Shown here piece after piece: positions 23,091-35,647 of a stretch of 64,000 nucleotides of DNA (the first letter of the stretch is position 1; each line of letters begins with the position of its first letter). Origin of the DNA: Manduca sexta (taxonomy: Eukaryota > Arthropoda > Insecta > Lepidoptera > Sphingidae); contig NC_051117.1 in assembly GCF_014839805.1 (NCBI RefSeq), forward strand, positions 1,116,001 to 1,180,000, in the 5' to 3' direction. The position numbers and the translations under genes were made by a program. Below the pieces are notes generated by a model, which saw nothing but the letters and a program-made list of their open reading frames with translations, was not told the DNA's origin and did no database searches.

Positions 23091-23097
23091 ACTCAAA

Positions 23098-23241
23098 AAC
23101 GATTGAATAGACTTTTATGGGTTTTAATGTGGAAATAGTGTCAGACCTGGAAAGAACACAGTCTACTTTTATATATAGCGGTATTTTTATCACAAGAAAA
23201 CTCATTCAAACGGACCAAGCCGCGAGCAAAAGCTGGTCTGA
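23098..23241 (-). repeat. Repeat-D fragment
   Basis: In minus orientation begins 'accagcttttgctcgcggct' and continues through the expected blocks in diverged form. Truncated at its distal end. Confidence 0.6.
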
Positions 23242-23354
23242 TAATATATGTGAAAATTGGTGCCGACATTAGGCTGATTGTTAACAACTAAACCACTGAA
23301 AGGAATAATTATTATCACACGGACAGACTAAATTTAGTTTTATATCCGTTCAGA

Positions 23355-23540
23355 TAGCGACCACCGTACACAAGGTGTTAAAACCCATCATAGTGGCCCA
23401 CGTAAGTGTGTCCGTATCCGGTTCCAAGAGGCCGGCATAATTGTGTCGACTGCCGAGGGTAATCATCTCTCGTCAATCGACATTCTATTGTACCCCACTC
23501 CACTTACCACCAGGTGCAGCGGGGTCACTTTGCAGCGCAA
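23355..23540. repeat. Retroposon 3'-UTR-like repeat
   Basis: Contains 'gcgaccaccgtacacaaggt', 'tccgtatccggttccaagag', 'gtaatcatctctcgtcaatc' and 'ccacttaccaccaggtgc'. I recall this string of motifs, ending in a cacttaccatcaggtg-type block, as a dispersed lepidopteran repeat linked to LINE 3' ends. Only one copy is in the window, so the call depends on memory. No reading frame. Confidence 0.5.
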
Positions 23541-24005
23541 GTGTTGATAAAATAAAACCTTAATGTCCTTCATATCTCTAACAATTGTGCAACTTTTATT
23601 CTTAGAAAATGATTTCAAAATGCAGCAACCAGTACGTCAATGTAGTTAAAATTTTTATTAAGGTAAATATAAATTATTATTCCTGATATTATAATAAGAT
23701 TATTATATCGTCTTAAGAACATTCTACAATCACGGAAGCAACACCAAACCCACGTTTTTAAACTGTTTTATAGATTAGATTGTTGTCCTCACAATCACTG
23801 TTAGATATCTTTATCCTTTTACAACATTTTGATAGAATTATAATTCATATGTTATAGTAAAGTTAGGATAACAACACCTAAAGAGGTACGGAAATTTAGG
23901 TCCTAATTGATGATGAACGAAAGTCAAGATTCTGAGCTATTTATTAAAATCCATTCTCACCTTTAGAATGCAAAAAACACTACAGAAAAATTGCTTTATC
24001 CAAAA

Positions 24006-24215
24006 ATGGCTATTGCCCGGCCTTCGCCTGCGTGATAGAGTTTTCCCGAATAAAAGTCCCGCTATATATATTTTTCGGGATAAAAAGTAGCCTATAACCT
24101 TCCCAGGATCTCAAACTATCTCCATGCTAAATTTCATAAAAATCCGTCTTGTACATTTTGAGAAAATCCATAACATACAGGTAGACTTAAAGGGGACTTT
24201 GTTTTATATGTATAA
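24006..24215 (+). repeat. Repeat-D copy, well preserved
   Basis: Runs from 'ggctattgcccggccttcgc' through 'taaaagtcccgctatat', 'taaaaagtagcctataacct' and 'tctcaaactatctccatgct' to 'ggggactttgttttatat'. Together with the copy at 10.5 kb it defines the family. Ends within about 50 bp of the next SINE. Confidence 0.78.
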
Positions 24216-24258
24216 ATGAAGGCACTGTTTATATATAAATAATATAAATAATTTATTT

Positions 24259-24585
24259 TAATAATAATAATAATATCAGCCCTGTATTATACATGTCCCA
24301 CTGTTGGGGACGGGCCTCCTCTACTACTGAGAGGGATTAGGCCTTAGTCCACCACGCTGGCCTAGTGCGGATTGGTAGACTTCACACACCCTCGAAATTC
24401 CTATAGAGAACTCTTCAGGCATGCAGGTTTCCTCACGATGTTTACCTTCACCGTTAGAGCAAGTGACAATTCACAAAGAAAACACACATCATTTTAGAAA
24501 AATCAGAGGTGTGTGCCCTTGGGATTTGAACCTGCGGCCATTCGTCTCGGCAGTCCGTTCCACAACCAACTAGGCTATCGCCGCT
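24259..24585 (-). mobile_element. SINE-B copy 4, full length
   Basis: Complete reverse-strand copy from the (AAT)n tail (left) to the tRNA-like head at the right edge ('aactaggctatcgccgct'). The B box reads 'ggttcaaatcc' on the minus strand (plus 'ggatttgaacc'). Closest in structure to the copy at 2.1 kb. A pairing with the plus-strand copies could form long double-stranded RNA if co-transcribed. Confidence 0.9.
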
Positions 24586-25190
24586 TATTTATATATTTTT
24601 AGTCAACATTATTCATGACAATAATCCACTTACGGTCATATCCAAACATGCTAATCCTGGGGTTCATTCGGATATATTAAATGTGAAAATAACGTTTTCT
24701 GTTTGTTTAGTCTGTATATTGTTTGAACTGTTCTATTTTGACGTGGACTAATTTCATCGCGTTACGATGAGGCCACTGTAATGTTAATAAAGAATGTTCA
24801 AGGCATATCTGACAAGGCTAGGTGTGGACTACCTGTTTAGTTTAAAACAGGCTGGCAAATAGTTAACACATTTGTGAGGAGCATTATAGTAGCTCAGAGA
24901 CGAGCCGGGTTCCTTGATATGAAGACTCTAGGTGTTACTTCTACCCAGTGGTGGCTCTGAAGGACGCGAGGACCCAGGCAGAGCAAAAAAAGGTTCCCTG
25001 CTTTTAACACTTTCGTTGGTAAGATCGTAAAAAATATACTCTAAGACACGCTAGAAGTGAACAGGCACCACCTGAAGCCCTTGTAAGCGCGAGGCCCTAG
25101 CGGTTGCTCTGTGCACGTCCACCTAAGGCCGTCTCACACACACAACACGTGTTCTGAGGTCAATAATGTACATCTTATAAGTCGTGTACA

Positions 25191-25348
25191 TATAGCTTTT
25201 GTTTGCGGCTCCGCCTACGTGAATAAGTTTTGCCGGCATAAATATGTTCCCGGGGGAAAAGTTAAAAAGTCATAATTCATAGTAGTTCCTGAGATTAGCG
25301 CGTTCAAACAAACAATCAAACTCTGCAGCTTCATATATTAGTATAGGT
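25191..25348 (+). repeat. Repeat-D variant copy
   Basis: 'atagcttttgtttgcggct' then 'ccgcctacgtgaataagt', 'cctgagattagcgcgttc' and an end 'gcttcatatattagtatag'. The distal half differs from the copies at 10.5 and 24.0 kb but matches the logic of the 3.9 kb copy, so repeat-D has at least two subfamilies here. Confidence 0.55.
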
Positions 25349-27395
25349 AGATTCACAGAGTAAAAGAGGGTGATATAAATTATAGACCTCATTTCGATCT
25401 AAACTTTGTCATAGTCCCTTAGAAAAATGATCCGACAATTTTGGCAGGCACTAAGAATTAAGATACAAGTGTTTTGCGCGAGTATTGAATTTGAAGTGCT
25501 TAAAATCATACAATACCCTTACATACCAGTATTAGCGATGAAACAAAAATAAAAAAACTGTAATCGTATTTGGTTCAAAAAAATATTGTTTTATAGTACA
25601 CACATCAGTTAAAAACACAATAAGCAAAAAAATGCTTCGTATAAATCACAAATATATAATGGCTTAAATATATCAATCAATGCCAATTTTCGACCATCGT
25701 TTCCACTGAAATCAATTCTGACTAACAAAACATGTGTATTGTGAAGGTGGGACGTATCCAGGAATATCCAGGGGCATTATTTTATTATTTCCAATCTCCT
25801 TTCACAATATTGCGAAGGCATCAGAGCATAGTGATGTCAAATGATTTTTTTACCATATGCCACCAAATAACAATTTGCTTTGTTTTTGTTCGTTGCCTAC
25901 AACACATACACTTTGCGAAAGGTTGGATTGGGATTTCTGTATATGTATGCATTGTTCATAACACCAATTTACTACAAGAGAACAGTAATTTTATAAGAAG
26001 GTACTTTTGACAACATAACCTCGTATTTAATTTGTCGTCGTTTTACTTAACAGTTGTGATACCTGTATTCAAATGACTCCTATCAAAATTACACCCTTAA
26101 TGTCAACTATTACAAAATTGTAATGAACACAATGTTTAAGCATTTGGCAATCAAAGATTTGATTTATGATATTTAATTTACCAACCGTCTTCAGTATATT
26201 TACTTTAGAACCCCAAATGTACCTTCACTGTGTGCCAATAAGCGCGGGCTTATGGAGGCGGGGCCCCCACGCTGTCCCTCTAAATCCGCATTTACTCCAA
26301 AATTAAATTGCGCTCCCCGTCTTTACCGGCCCGTTGGGTTGTTGATTCACAATGAAATAATCACTAGTCTTTTATGTTTCAAACTGAAGTTTCAGCCGCA
26401 TTAAACTCTGAATGTTTTCCATCCATCGCTTGCCTTGAGCTGTCCAACTGTCTTCCTGTTTCGATACTAATTAAATCAGTTTTATTTCACTTGATTATCA
26501 GAAAATACCTTGACTTGATAAAAATATTATCTTTTAGTGTAGTACAGATTTTTTAATTTTCATCGTTTTAATAGAACACTGGAGGATTACCTACCATTTT
26601 TTATTTCAAAATAGTTTGTGTTTCGCCGTAAGCCACTTATCTGGGTTATATATAGACCATAGACTTTGTAGATAGGACAGAATTTTCAAACCTCAAGTCT
26701 ATTTCAAAGCTTAAATTTCATGATTTTTCTTCTTTTACTTATCTTTACTTTACCGACGAAGGATAAGTGCAGCGTACATTTTATTGATGTTGCACAAATA
26801 ATTTTAACTCCAGAATGTTATATAAATGTATGATGTTCCGTTATGATTTTACATACAGATTTTTTGTATCAGATAGCCAACGAATAATTAGGTCTTCTGG
26901 TGGTCCCTAGACAGCTATAATGCCTGAGAAATGTTGATGCAACTTCAACTTAGGAATGGAATATTATGGAATTTGTCTACCAGTTTTAGTTTTAAAGACC
27001 AATGCCCCGTCTTCTCTAAATAATCCAAAATAGACTTGTCTTTAATTAACCGATATTGAATATTAAACCGGTGGAATTAAGTACATATTCCAATCTCTTC
27101 AATGCATTCCGTCTGGGAATGTGACATATAGCGTTCGACATAAAATATGTCACTTTCTTTTTAAAATTCAAGGTTGTCTGGAAGATCTGAGGTATGTTAT
27201 ACCTCGTCGTTGTTGGCAGCTGGCTGGAGCCGTAAAACTGCATATTGTGTAGCGCTTATTTTTAACATTCTGCTATTGTTGACAAATATAAGTTCACGAA
27301 TATTCCAAAAGACAAAAGCAGGGAATCAATGCGACTGGCATTCGTTGAGAATATATTTGTACTCCTTTTTTTTTATAATGATTTCTTATATTTTT
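25349..27395. other. No gene seen
   Basis: AT-rich. A small GC-rich run at about 26240-26330 ('ggaggcggggcccccacg', 'taccggcccgttgggttg') is unexplained. The open frames at 25732-26010 and 27174-27416 have no recognisable motifs. Confidence 0.4.
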
Positions 27396-27575
27396 CCTTT
27401 TTTTTTATTGCTGTGAATGACGAGACGAGCTTGCCATTCGCCTGATGGTAAGCGATACCGCCCGTAATCAGTAGAAACAACATCCAACACCTTGAATTAC
27501 AATTGTTTGGTATTCGACTGCGCTCGCCATCCCGAGAAGTGAGATTTTAAGTCTCATTATGTCCATTAGTTACCT
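27396..27575 (-). mobile_element. Poly(A)-tailed retroposon, family C copy
   Basis: Plus strand reads poly(T), then 'gtgaatgacgagacgagctt', 'cattcgcctgatggtaagcg', 'cttgaattacaattgtttgg' and 'tctcattatgtccattag'. It is therefore inserted in minus orientation with an A-rich 3' tail. Matches the copies at 14.0, 42.3 and 43.0 kb. Confidence 0.72.
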
Positions 27576-29193
27576 TCACTCCTACGTGAAGGTTAGCTTA
27601 TTCTATTGTAGAAATATTTCCCTTGAAATTTACGTCTGTTTCAGCCTCTTAAAATATGGTAACCCGTTTGGATGATCGGAATTCCTGATCACGGCTCTGA
27701 ACGCTGTCTGATCTCCTACTTGTTCATTAAGTTATATTTCCTAATTTTAATAATATATTAAAAGTATCTATTCCTTATGCGGCGTCGATAGATAACAACA
27801 ATTAGACACAAATACCCACTAAATCACCAATTTTTTGGGTTAAGATAAATTCTACATGGATATTTCGATTATCTGACAAATCGATCATTGATTAACTACT
27901 ATTTGTAAAATATTGATATTATTTTTCGATAAACTGTTATTTCTATCGGTTTTATTGTACAAATAAGTGGCATCTGGGGTTTCAACAATATATTTATACG
28001 ACATCCATGCTCTTTTCATAAATGCATCCAACCTTCTGACTAAGATGCACCAGCTAAACAGCATTTAATATTATACCCCAACAACATATGCGATTTAGAA
28101 TCAAATGTCTCACTACCATGAAATTAGAATGTTAGTAATTCCGTTTCCGTGTGACATCACTATACTGTATGAGCAATAGTTTACCATCAAGAGAACGCTA
28201 CTGTTGCCACATCGTATAAAAATATTTATCTCTTCTTAGTACATCTTAGGATTTTTTAGCAAAGACAACTTCGCCCTAACCACGTATTCGGCGGTGTAGT
28301 CGACAAATATCACGTTATTTTTAGCAGTCCAAACAGCAACAGCCGCATCCACCAGTGATTTCATTAACTACACATGTAATTAAGTTTATATTTGTTTTAG
28401 ATAACACTGACGCATTCTACGTGTCGCATGTCGTATCTAAAGGTAGATAGTGCTCTAATCACTTCAAGGCTCCTGTCATTAGGGGAGAGACGGCTTGTGT
28501 GGAACTATTTTTTTTAGTTACTTTGCTTTGGCCCTCTTGGTCTAGTTTTAGCGTATATGCTTTTCCTCCCCTTGAGATTTCTATCCCAATTTTCTCGGAA
28601 TAAATCCTTCCGTAGATGATCGACACGTCCCCATACGGGTTAGTTTTTGTAGTTAACATCGGTACCAAATTGGAACGAAATAAGCTGTGGTAGTATAGAG
28701 ATAGTAGTAAGGACAAACAATGCTTAAATGATAACTGAAGTGGCAGTGGGCAGCACGAGAAGAGATAACTTAACGAGCTAAAAGGTTAACTGGCTTATAT
28801 GGCGCCTTATCGCATGATCATGTGAAACGGGAAAAGGCGCTTATGCAAGCCGACAAAATTGTACCGATCATCAAGGGATACAAGAACTTATACTGGTCAA
28901 TATTTTTATTGGGCTTTATTTATTGTTAGAGTTAAGTCACCAAAGTAAAATAAAAAAAAATGCAAATATATCCAATCTGACTCAGTGTGTGAGTCAAGCG
29001 ATGAACAAGTAAACGTGCTATTATTATAATAAAATGAGGTGACGTTTAGAAGAACTGGAAATTTTATAACTAATCTTTTGTCTTGTTATGAGTCACATTT
29101 ATACGTTAGTATGCCGTTTCAGTAAGATCGGTCCACTCGTCGGGCAAACGCTTTGCAAGAACTTATTTATTGCAATAAAGTAAACCAACAATA
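27576..29193. other. No gene seen
   Basis: Includes an 85-codon minus-strand frame (28716 to 28459) containing 'TTKTNPYGDVSIIYGRIYS'. I do not recognise it. Its composition is more protein-like than most chance frames here, so it could be a relic of a repeat-encoded protein. Confidence 0.35.
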
Positions 29194-29201
29194 CTACATA
29201 T

Positions 29202-29365
29202 CAGGGGCGACAGGTCCATCTAACACGATTCCTATCAGCTTCCCATTATTTAGAATTTATGTAAAATCCAATTATCATCAGAACGATTTGCAGACCGAAT
29301 TTATGCATATAGTATCTATATGATGTGTGGGTTTACCTTTCGGTAAATTTTACCTTGCGCCACTG
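29202..29365. mobile_element. hAT-type MITE, family E copy 3
   Basis: Begins 'caggggcgacaggt' and ends 'ttaccttgcgccactg'. Internal blocks 'tttatgtaaaatcc', 'cagaacgatttgcagaccg' and 'tttatgcatatagtatc' match the 11.5 kb copy. The flanks share 'acatat'. About 164 bp, non-coding. Confidence 0.7.
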
Positions 29366-30800
29366 ACATATTATAATATTGAATGCAATAACACAAGGTA
29401 CTACAGTACAAGGATGCTGTGCATCTGACACGTACCCTACTAATAGGTGTACAACATTTACCGTTTAACTTTACGATAAAAATATTTAATTCACACGCCA
29501 TTAATTGATTTGTGTCCAATATGGCGGTAAAATTTTCGAGGGAAATTGTTTATAAAAGTGCTATTGTTGTATCTTAAGTATAGGTATGGTGGTATACAAA
29601 ATTTATTATCAAACTCAAATAATATGTACTTATAATACGATATCTACCTACATCTTGAATGTTGAGACCAATATCTCTTACCAAAGTATGGTGACCTAGA
29701 TTTCCAGTAACTTCAATATTACGAAACTATAGCTAAATTAAGACTAATTAATATTTAACGGCAATGACATCCTATACTTTCAATATTCATAACTATTTTT
29801 GTACCCAAAATATATTTACCTTAAATAAAAATATAAAAAGGGACAACGGAACTTCTTTATATTCAGCCTTCATAAAAATGTACCAAATAAGCTAGGACGT
29901 GTTTACGGTTGAAATTGACTAGAAGGCACGTGATGTCAAAGTATACTGCCATCGACTGTGAAGAACATACATAACATATTGACACTCTTGTATTTTTAAA
30001 AGGGTAAACACAGCAGAAGAAAGTACACAAAGGAAAGACAACCCGAACGTTCCAAAATCACTTTAGTGATTTATAAAAAAAAAATTGTTGTTATATAGGT
30101 ATTTTTACTCTGTGGATAACAGTGTTGGTTGTGTACTCAGAATAAGAACAAGCAGTTGTGTAATTGTTACGCCTACTACTATAATTTTGTATTTATTCAA
30201 AGTGTTATTACACAATTGTTTGTTGTCCCAAATAAAATAAAATAGGCATGATAGCCATATTTGCCCATCTCACTCGTGAAGATTATGCGACACTTTTGTT
30301 TAAACAAAGATTGCGTTGTCTAAAACTTGGATATATTTCCGTCTGTGACCAAACAAAATATTAAACGTATTGTGTGCTATTGACATAGGACTTAATATTT
30401 TAATCGCCATTTACTGGGATAGTGAAGCAATATTAACTTGTTTTCGTCTTTTGAGTTTAAAATAAACACGAGTCATTTGGGATGATTTCATAAACCGTTG
30501 GTATTGTGTTTAATCGCTATTGTAATAAAATGGAAAAATAGGTACGAATTAACACATATATGTTGACTTGCAGGTCGTAAGTTGAGTCATATTATTTACC
30601 GTCATCACTATCAGGCATAAGTTGCCCATACGCCTCTTCCAGAGATTTCCAGACCGGCATCTTGGAAACTGCCTACATCTAGCCACTTATATACATATCT
30701 ATCGTGGTTCCCCAATTGATGTAATATTTATCTGAGATCAAATTTAAGTACCATATACAATACATCTGATTCTGGTTACTAAAACATGCTCTTATAAGTC
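29366..30800. other. No gene seen
   Basis: AT-rich DNA with no open frame of note and no repeat I can name. Confidence 0.4.
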
Positions 30801-30801
30801 A

Positions 30802-31012
30802 GTGTCTTTGTGAATACCCGTTTGCTTTAACAGTGGAAAACATCGTGACGAAACTTTGCATACCTCAGTTCATAAGAATTTCGAAGGTATGTAAACTCTG
30901 CTTACTTGCACTATGCCAGCGTGGTGGAATAAGGCTTAAACCTATTTAGTACTACAGGAGCCTCATGCCGAACAGCGGGACAGTATATAATAAAGGATTT
31001 ATATTATTATTT
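30802..31012 (+). mobile_element. SINE-B copy 5, 5'-truncated and diverged
   Basis: Retains 'gtttgctttaacagtgg', 'aaacatcgtgacgaaacttt', 'gccagcgtggtggaataagg' and the tail 'tttatattattatt'. The tRNA-like head is absent. Older than the copies at 2.1 and 24.3 kb judging by substitutions. Confidence 0.75.
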
Positions 31013-31852
31013 AACTAGATTATCCCGCATACAACCGCCAATGCAACTTTTAAAGCCAAGTTTAAGTAGGGCGTGCATTTTATGACTACCAGCTCCGAAG
31101 CTCCGCCAGTGTTTGGAAATACTCCTCTGTTTAACTGCAACGGAAATCAATAAAATACAACTGATAAGCATGAATCCTACTTATATAAATGTGAAAAATT
31201 GTGATGTGAGACAAAAGTAAACGCACCGTCTCATAGATTTGGACGAAATTGAACACATAGAATAATAAAATATGTCCTAAATTATATATACTTTTTGTTC
31301 CGGACAAAGTCACAATGGCACTTTACCATTGTAGGACTGGCGTGCCTATGCTGTGGGAGCAATGGGGAAAAGTTAAATGGAAAATAAATTGTCCCTAGAA
31401 TATCGACTTGTATGCCGTCCTAAGATGATAACCCTAGACACCTTCTACTTAGGGCCCAAACTGTTTTACATGAACATAATCAAACCTTTCGTAAGTATAT
31501 TAAGATACATTTAAATTTATCCTATCTGGAGGTCCTCTTCGTATTCTAAAAACTAAATCGATATTTTCAACATCGCTGCTTAATTCACGCTACGCAAGAA
31601 AACACACTCACAGTAACCGTCCACGAGGCCTTCTGGGAAAATCAAGGTTACAACTTCACACGACAGCTAATCAATCAAGTTTGATTAATAAACGTTCTAC
31701 CCTCAATTCCGCAGCCATTTTAGGACTTCCTTTACACAGCGTGTTGAATTATTAAAAAAATAACAGATGACTCGGGACTTTTTCTCAATGCTGGTTGTGA
31801 TCATCTCTAATGTTGAACTAACTTATTCTACTACCAGTGATTTTTATATTTC

Positions 31853-32038
31853 ACTATTGCTCTCGGGTTCGTCAAAAGTTTTTCTAGGATAAAAGCCCTG
31901 ATATAATTTTTTCCGTGGTAAAAGTAGGTAATCTATGTCTTCCAGAGTGTGAAACTATTTCCATACCAAATGTTATGTGAAGCCGGTCGGTAGTTTTTGA
32001 CTTTATCGCATTCAGACAGTTTTTGCGAGTGCCTTTGC
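31853..32038 (+). repeat. Repeat-D fragment, diverged
   Basis: Shows 'ctattgctctcgggttcgtc', 'tttttctaggataaaagccc', 'ccagagtgtgaaactatttc' and 'cataccaaatgttatgtgaa' in the expected order. Both ends are decayed. Confidence 0.5.
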
Positions 32039-32039
32039 A

Positions 32040-32985
32040 TACATAATAATATTATTATCGTTGTGCAAGCGCTTTTACGTCCCAATTTGCACTTAGAAGT
32101 TTTAATTAAGTACTTACTAAGGTCTAAAACAGAAAACTAGGAAGGCCTTCTGTTTTAATACCGATATTACATACAATTATAGCCACATAATAATGTACAT
32201 ATTCATTTAGTAACTAATAAAAATGTACTCAATTTTGTCCAAGTAAACGTTCATCTGACGTATTGTAAACAGGCGACCTTACTGAATAAAATCCAGTTTT
32301 ATAACGGAATCCCAGTTATTTTTACTCTCACTTATAAAAATTAGTCAGAAAAAAATAAACCTAATTATTATAATACATTATTGTATTTTTAAAATCTATT
32401 CGGCCATGGCGTTGCGTAACCTTAAACCTACGAACTATGAGAATTTAATTTTAAAATTATAAAGATATCCGAATCCATACATGGAGCATACGTGATTTTT
32501 AAGCTTACTCTCCGCCTCAGCTGAGAGCTTTTGCCTTCATTTATAAACGAGGAGAAAACAAAACCAAAAAATATACTAAACTGTGTGTTATTAAATTTGT
32601 TACAGTGATAACGAATGAGCAGAAATAACAAGTTTAATTTTTAAATATAAAATAAATGATAACTTAAGATTAAGATTTAGGTAGGTACGAAAAACTATTT
32701 ACCAATCGCAAAGTTCAAAGAAAATATATTTTTAAAATGTAATTTTCCCACAGAGACTAAAAAGAAATTATCGTAAACAGAAAATACTGTTATTTCGTAT
32801 GTGATTCGATTCTACAATTTTATAGCTAGCTACCCACGTTTTAACAGTTAAGCAAACCTTTTCTAAAATGTATTTTACGGACTCTCTTTGGGGTGATAGT
32901 ACAAATTGTAAAAGCGGCTCCATAACAGCTCGTACTCAAGATACCACAATTCTTTTGAAATCGATCGGTTAATACAAGCGCAGGG
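32040..32985. other. No gene seen
   Basis: AT-rich DNA immediately upstream of the CpG-rich promoter region; nothing identifiable. Confidence 0.4.
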
Positions 32986-32989
32986 CTTG

Positions 32990-33360
32990 TCATTCACTGA
33001 CGTCGTACCCGCGGGCCGACTGACGCATGCGCGTCTGGCTAACGTCTATCCCGTACGGATATAGATGAGTGTTGGCTTGTACATATTTTCGTAGTTCGCC
33101 GTGATCTTTTCACCGTGGCCGCATTACTTTATCGCTAGAATTCACGTTCGAACGGTTATCTCATTTTGTCGCATCGCGATATACTAGATAAGGCTGACGT
33201 TAGTATAATATTTTGTCAATTATGTGATAACGAGACCGCTACTATTATAATATAAATGAAAAATAAATTGCGACAGAGCGGTACCGTCGCGATCAGCCGA
33301 AAGTCGCGTAGTGCATGAGTCGCATGGATATCGTGCAGGATCGCGTGTGGTGCCCTCACG
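32990..33360 (+). promoter_or_regulatory. CpG-rich upstream promoter region
   Basis: Strongly CpG-enriched relative to the surroundings. Contains a CRE-like 'tgacgtc' near 32998 and an NRF1-like 'gcatgcgc' at 33025-33032. No TATA box lies about 30 bp upstream of the initiator, consistent with a TATA-less DPE promoter. These factor-site calls are motif matches only. Confidence 0.5.
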
Positions 33361-33394
33361 TCAGTCAGTACAGTGGACTCGGAACGCGCGGTCG
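33361..33394 (+). promoter_or_regulatory. Core promoter: Inr with exactly spaced DPE
   Basis: The initiator TCAGTC (33361-33366) matches the arthropod Inr consensus TCAKTY, with A at 33363 as +1. GGTCG at 33390-33394 falls exactly at +28 to +32 and matches the DPE consensus RGWYV. In insects the Inr-DPE distance must be exact for function, so the joint match carries weight. A second overlapping TCAGTA starts at 33365. The downstream sequence lacks ATG for about 560 nt, as expected of a 5' leader. Confidence 0.6.
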
Positions 33395-33923
33395 CGCGGC
33401 GCGTCGGTGCTTGTAGTTTTTTAGTTTTGACAGTTGGCGCGTTTTTTCGTTATTTTGTTCAACTGGATATATCTTGTGAAAATCATAGATTTTAAGTTAG
33501 TGTAATCTGTGTTTTTTTCTGTTAATCTCAAGTGTTCCGACTAGTCGTTTGTGAATTTTCCACGCCGGCTGTGAATTGAGTGGTTAGCACGCCCTGTGTA
33601 CTGTCGCCGTGTAGTGCACAATTTTCTGTGATTTCTCTTTGGGAAATTGTTTTTTGGAGTTGTTTCATCACTACCGACACGAAAGAGGTAGGTGACGGTA
33701 GATCTCACATTGCGAATAATTATATTTTCGTACCGGCTCGGTAGTAGTACATTTGCCCGTGCAATTTGGAGCAGACAATTTCTCTCGTGTACTCGATAAA
33801 CGGGTTCCAAATATAGCGGAGTCGGGTTTTAGTCTGTATACTCGGCAACTTAGCAAGTTTATAGTGGAGTTATTTAGTGATTTTCCCTTGGTGGCCGGGC
33901 TGAGACGATACAGACAGCTGTGA
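33363..33923 (+). other. ATG-free leader, candidate 5'-UTR first exon
   Basis: From the predicted +1 to 33923 the plus strand has no ATG; the first is at 33924 and opens a 4-codon frame. Chance would give about nine in this length. A good donor 'GAG|GTAGGT' at 33687/33688 would make a 325-nt non-coding first exon; alternatively the leader continues to a 'CAG|GTATTT' site near 34151. Minus-strand frames at 33541-33856 are probably shadows. The gene itself is not visible; its coding exons could be far to the right. Confidence 0.45.
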
Positions 33924-34241
33924 ATGCGTAATGTGTAAAAATAAATACACTGGCATTATCGGTCGCTAGACACACTGGCTTTGCTGAGGACAAGCGATAT
34001 TATTAGTGCATATTATACAATAAACCGCTAGAACGTGATATTTAGGTTATGTGTGACTTTTAAAAAGTTATAATTAAGCAGTGTGCAAGGCAACATCCTA
34101 TTCAGCCATGTGCACACTACGAAAAAATATCAGAACTGCAAAATAATTCAGGTATTTCTTGTGTATGAATATTCTGTCGCTTTCTAAACCTATGAGCATG
34201 GCAGGGATGGCAATACTCAACACACTCATCAAGGATTAGTT

Positions 34242-35647
34242 AATAGGGGACCGGACAAATTTTCAGAAGGTGTTTTAAATTGATCATTGTGGATATAAAT
34301 AGCCAAGAAAAATAGTATTTTGCACAAATAAAGCTTAAAAAGTACATAAAACCATGCCTAAAAGTTAAATAGCTATAATTCCCGCCCAAACGCTACATTA
34401 TGTCATTTCGTCTCGTGTGACGTCATACGTGGATTAAGCAACTTGACAAGTCTTGTCATTTGAACAGTGATTCAATAATGCCAGATTAGGGTTATTTACC
34501 CTAGATTTAGGGTAAAACTGAATCAGCAGGGTATTTTTTTATGGTAATTTTCGGGGTAATTCTACAAGTTAAGGTATTAAAGCTGTTGTTTCACGGTATT
34601 GTAATAAATATTGAGCTTAGAGAAAGATGTTTCCTACAAAAATTGTAGGCCATGAAACAATTATAATTTTTTATTCAATACAATTTTCATGTACAACTAG
34701 TTGTTCCTAATAAAATGAGATAATTAAATTAATAATTATTGAAGTGGAAGTGAAGAAAGAAGTGGCGTCTGCATAGATAAGGATTTAGAAAAAAAAAGTA
34801 CCGAATTATTTATGATTGGTTTAAGGGTAAAATTTTAAATAATCCTGGGGCAAAGAGAAATTATGATCTGGCAACACTGCATAGACCGTGTTAATATCTG
34901 TGTAACAACCAAAATTCTATATAAATAAATATTCTATTCCATATCATGTGGCAGCTAAAACATAAATAAATACATCTCATAACCATAACCTCCCTGGGTG
35001 TAAAAATGATTGAATTAATTGAAATATTCATCGATTTATTTTAAACCGAAACACTATTTTTTAATTACTTACATCAAAGTGATCCTCACAAAACTAAATC
35101 GGTGAGTCTGCAGACATTCCGTCGTAGGTTCGTCTTGCTAACTGCAACCACTTTATTCGTATATCTGCTTTTCGTGGTACATCAATAAATAATTTGTTTG
35201 GTAAAGATATAGAAGTATTATTACATTCAGGTACGACGCACCAACGATATTTTTTGCGGTCCATTATGATTAACGATTAAACAATCTGTAAACGTTAAGT
35301 TGGAAGATAGTAACAACGTCCCGTATAAATTAATATTAATTATTAGAGCAGTTCTGTGTCAAAAAACACCTTTAAAGCATTAAAATAACACAACGCGGTA
35401 TGACATCCAGATGACGTCTGTTTGTTTACATTTTACCCACGTGTGACGTCATGCGCCGTGATTGGTGTTTCATTTGCCGTAAAGAATAGACTAAAAATAT
35501 TATAATTATTGTATTTTATTTATTGATTTAAAAATACAAATCACAACTCTTTTACAAAAACAAATATGAGATAATATTTTTAATATTACAAACTTTACTT
35601 TAAACTGAATTTCAGATTTTTTGGTAATACCTGTCCGGTCCCCTATT
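34242..35647. mobile_element. Unrecognised 1.4-kb element with 16-bp perfect TIRs
   Basis: 'aataggggaccggaca' (34242-34257) is repeated exactly in inverted orientation at 35632-35647. Inside each end is a region with 'gtgacgtcat' (about 34418 and 35440), also in roughly mirrored position. A TAGGG/CCCTA-rich segment lies at 34494-34525. No open frame over 60 codons, so it is non-autonomous if it is a DNA transposon. No clear target-site duplication was seen (flanks 'ggattagtt' and 'gtggtgcag'). I cannot assign a superfamily. Confidence 0.5.

Noticed and set aside
33541..33856. Minus-strand frames of 61 and 89 codons
   Set aside because: They lie antisense to the predicted leader; the plus-strand promoter evidence is stronger and the peptides look random.
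34494..34525. TAGGG/CCCTA-like motifs as interstitial telomere repeat
   Set aside because: Insect telomeres are TTAGG arrays; here there are only a few irregular copies inside a putative transposon.
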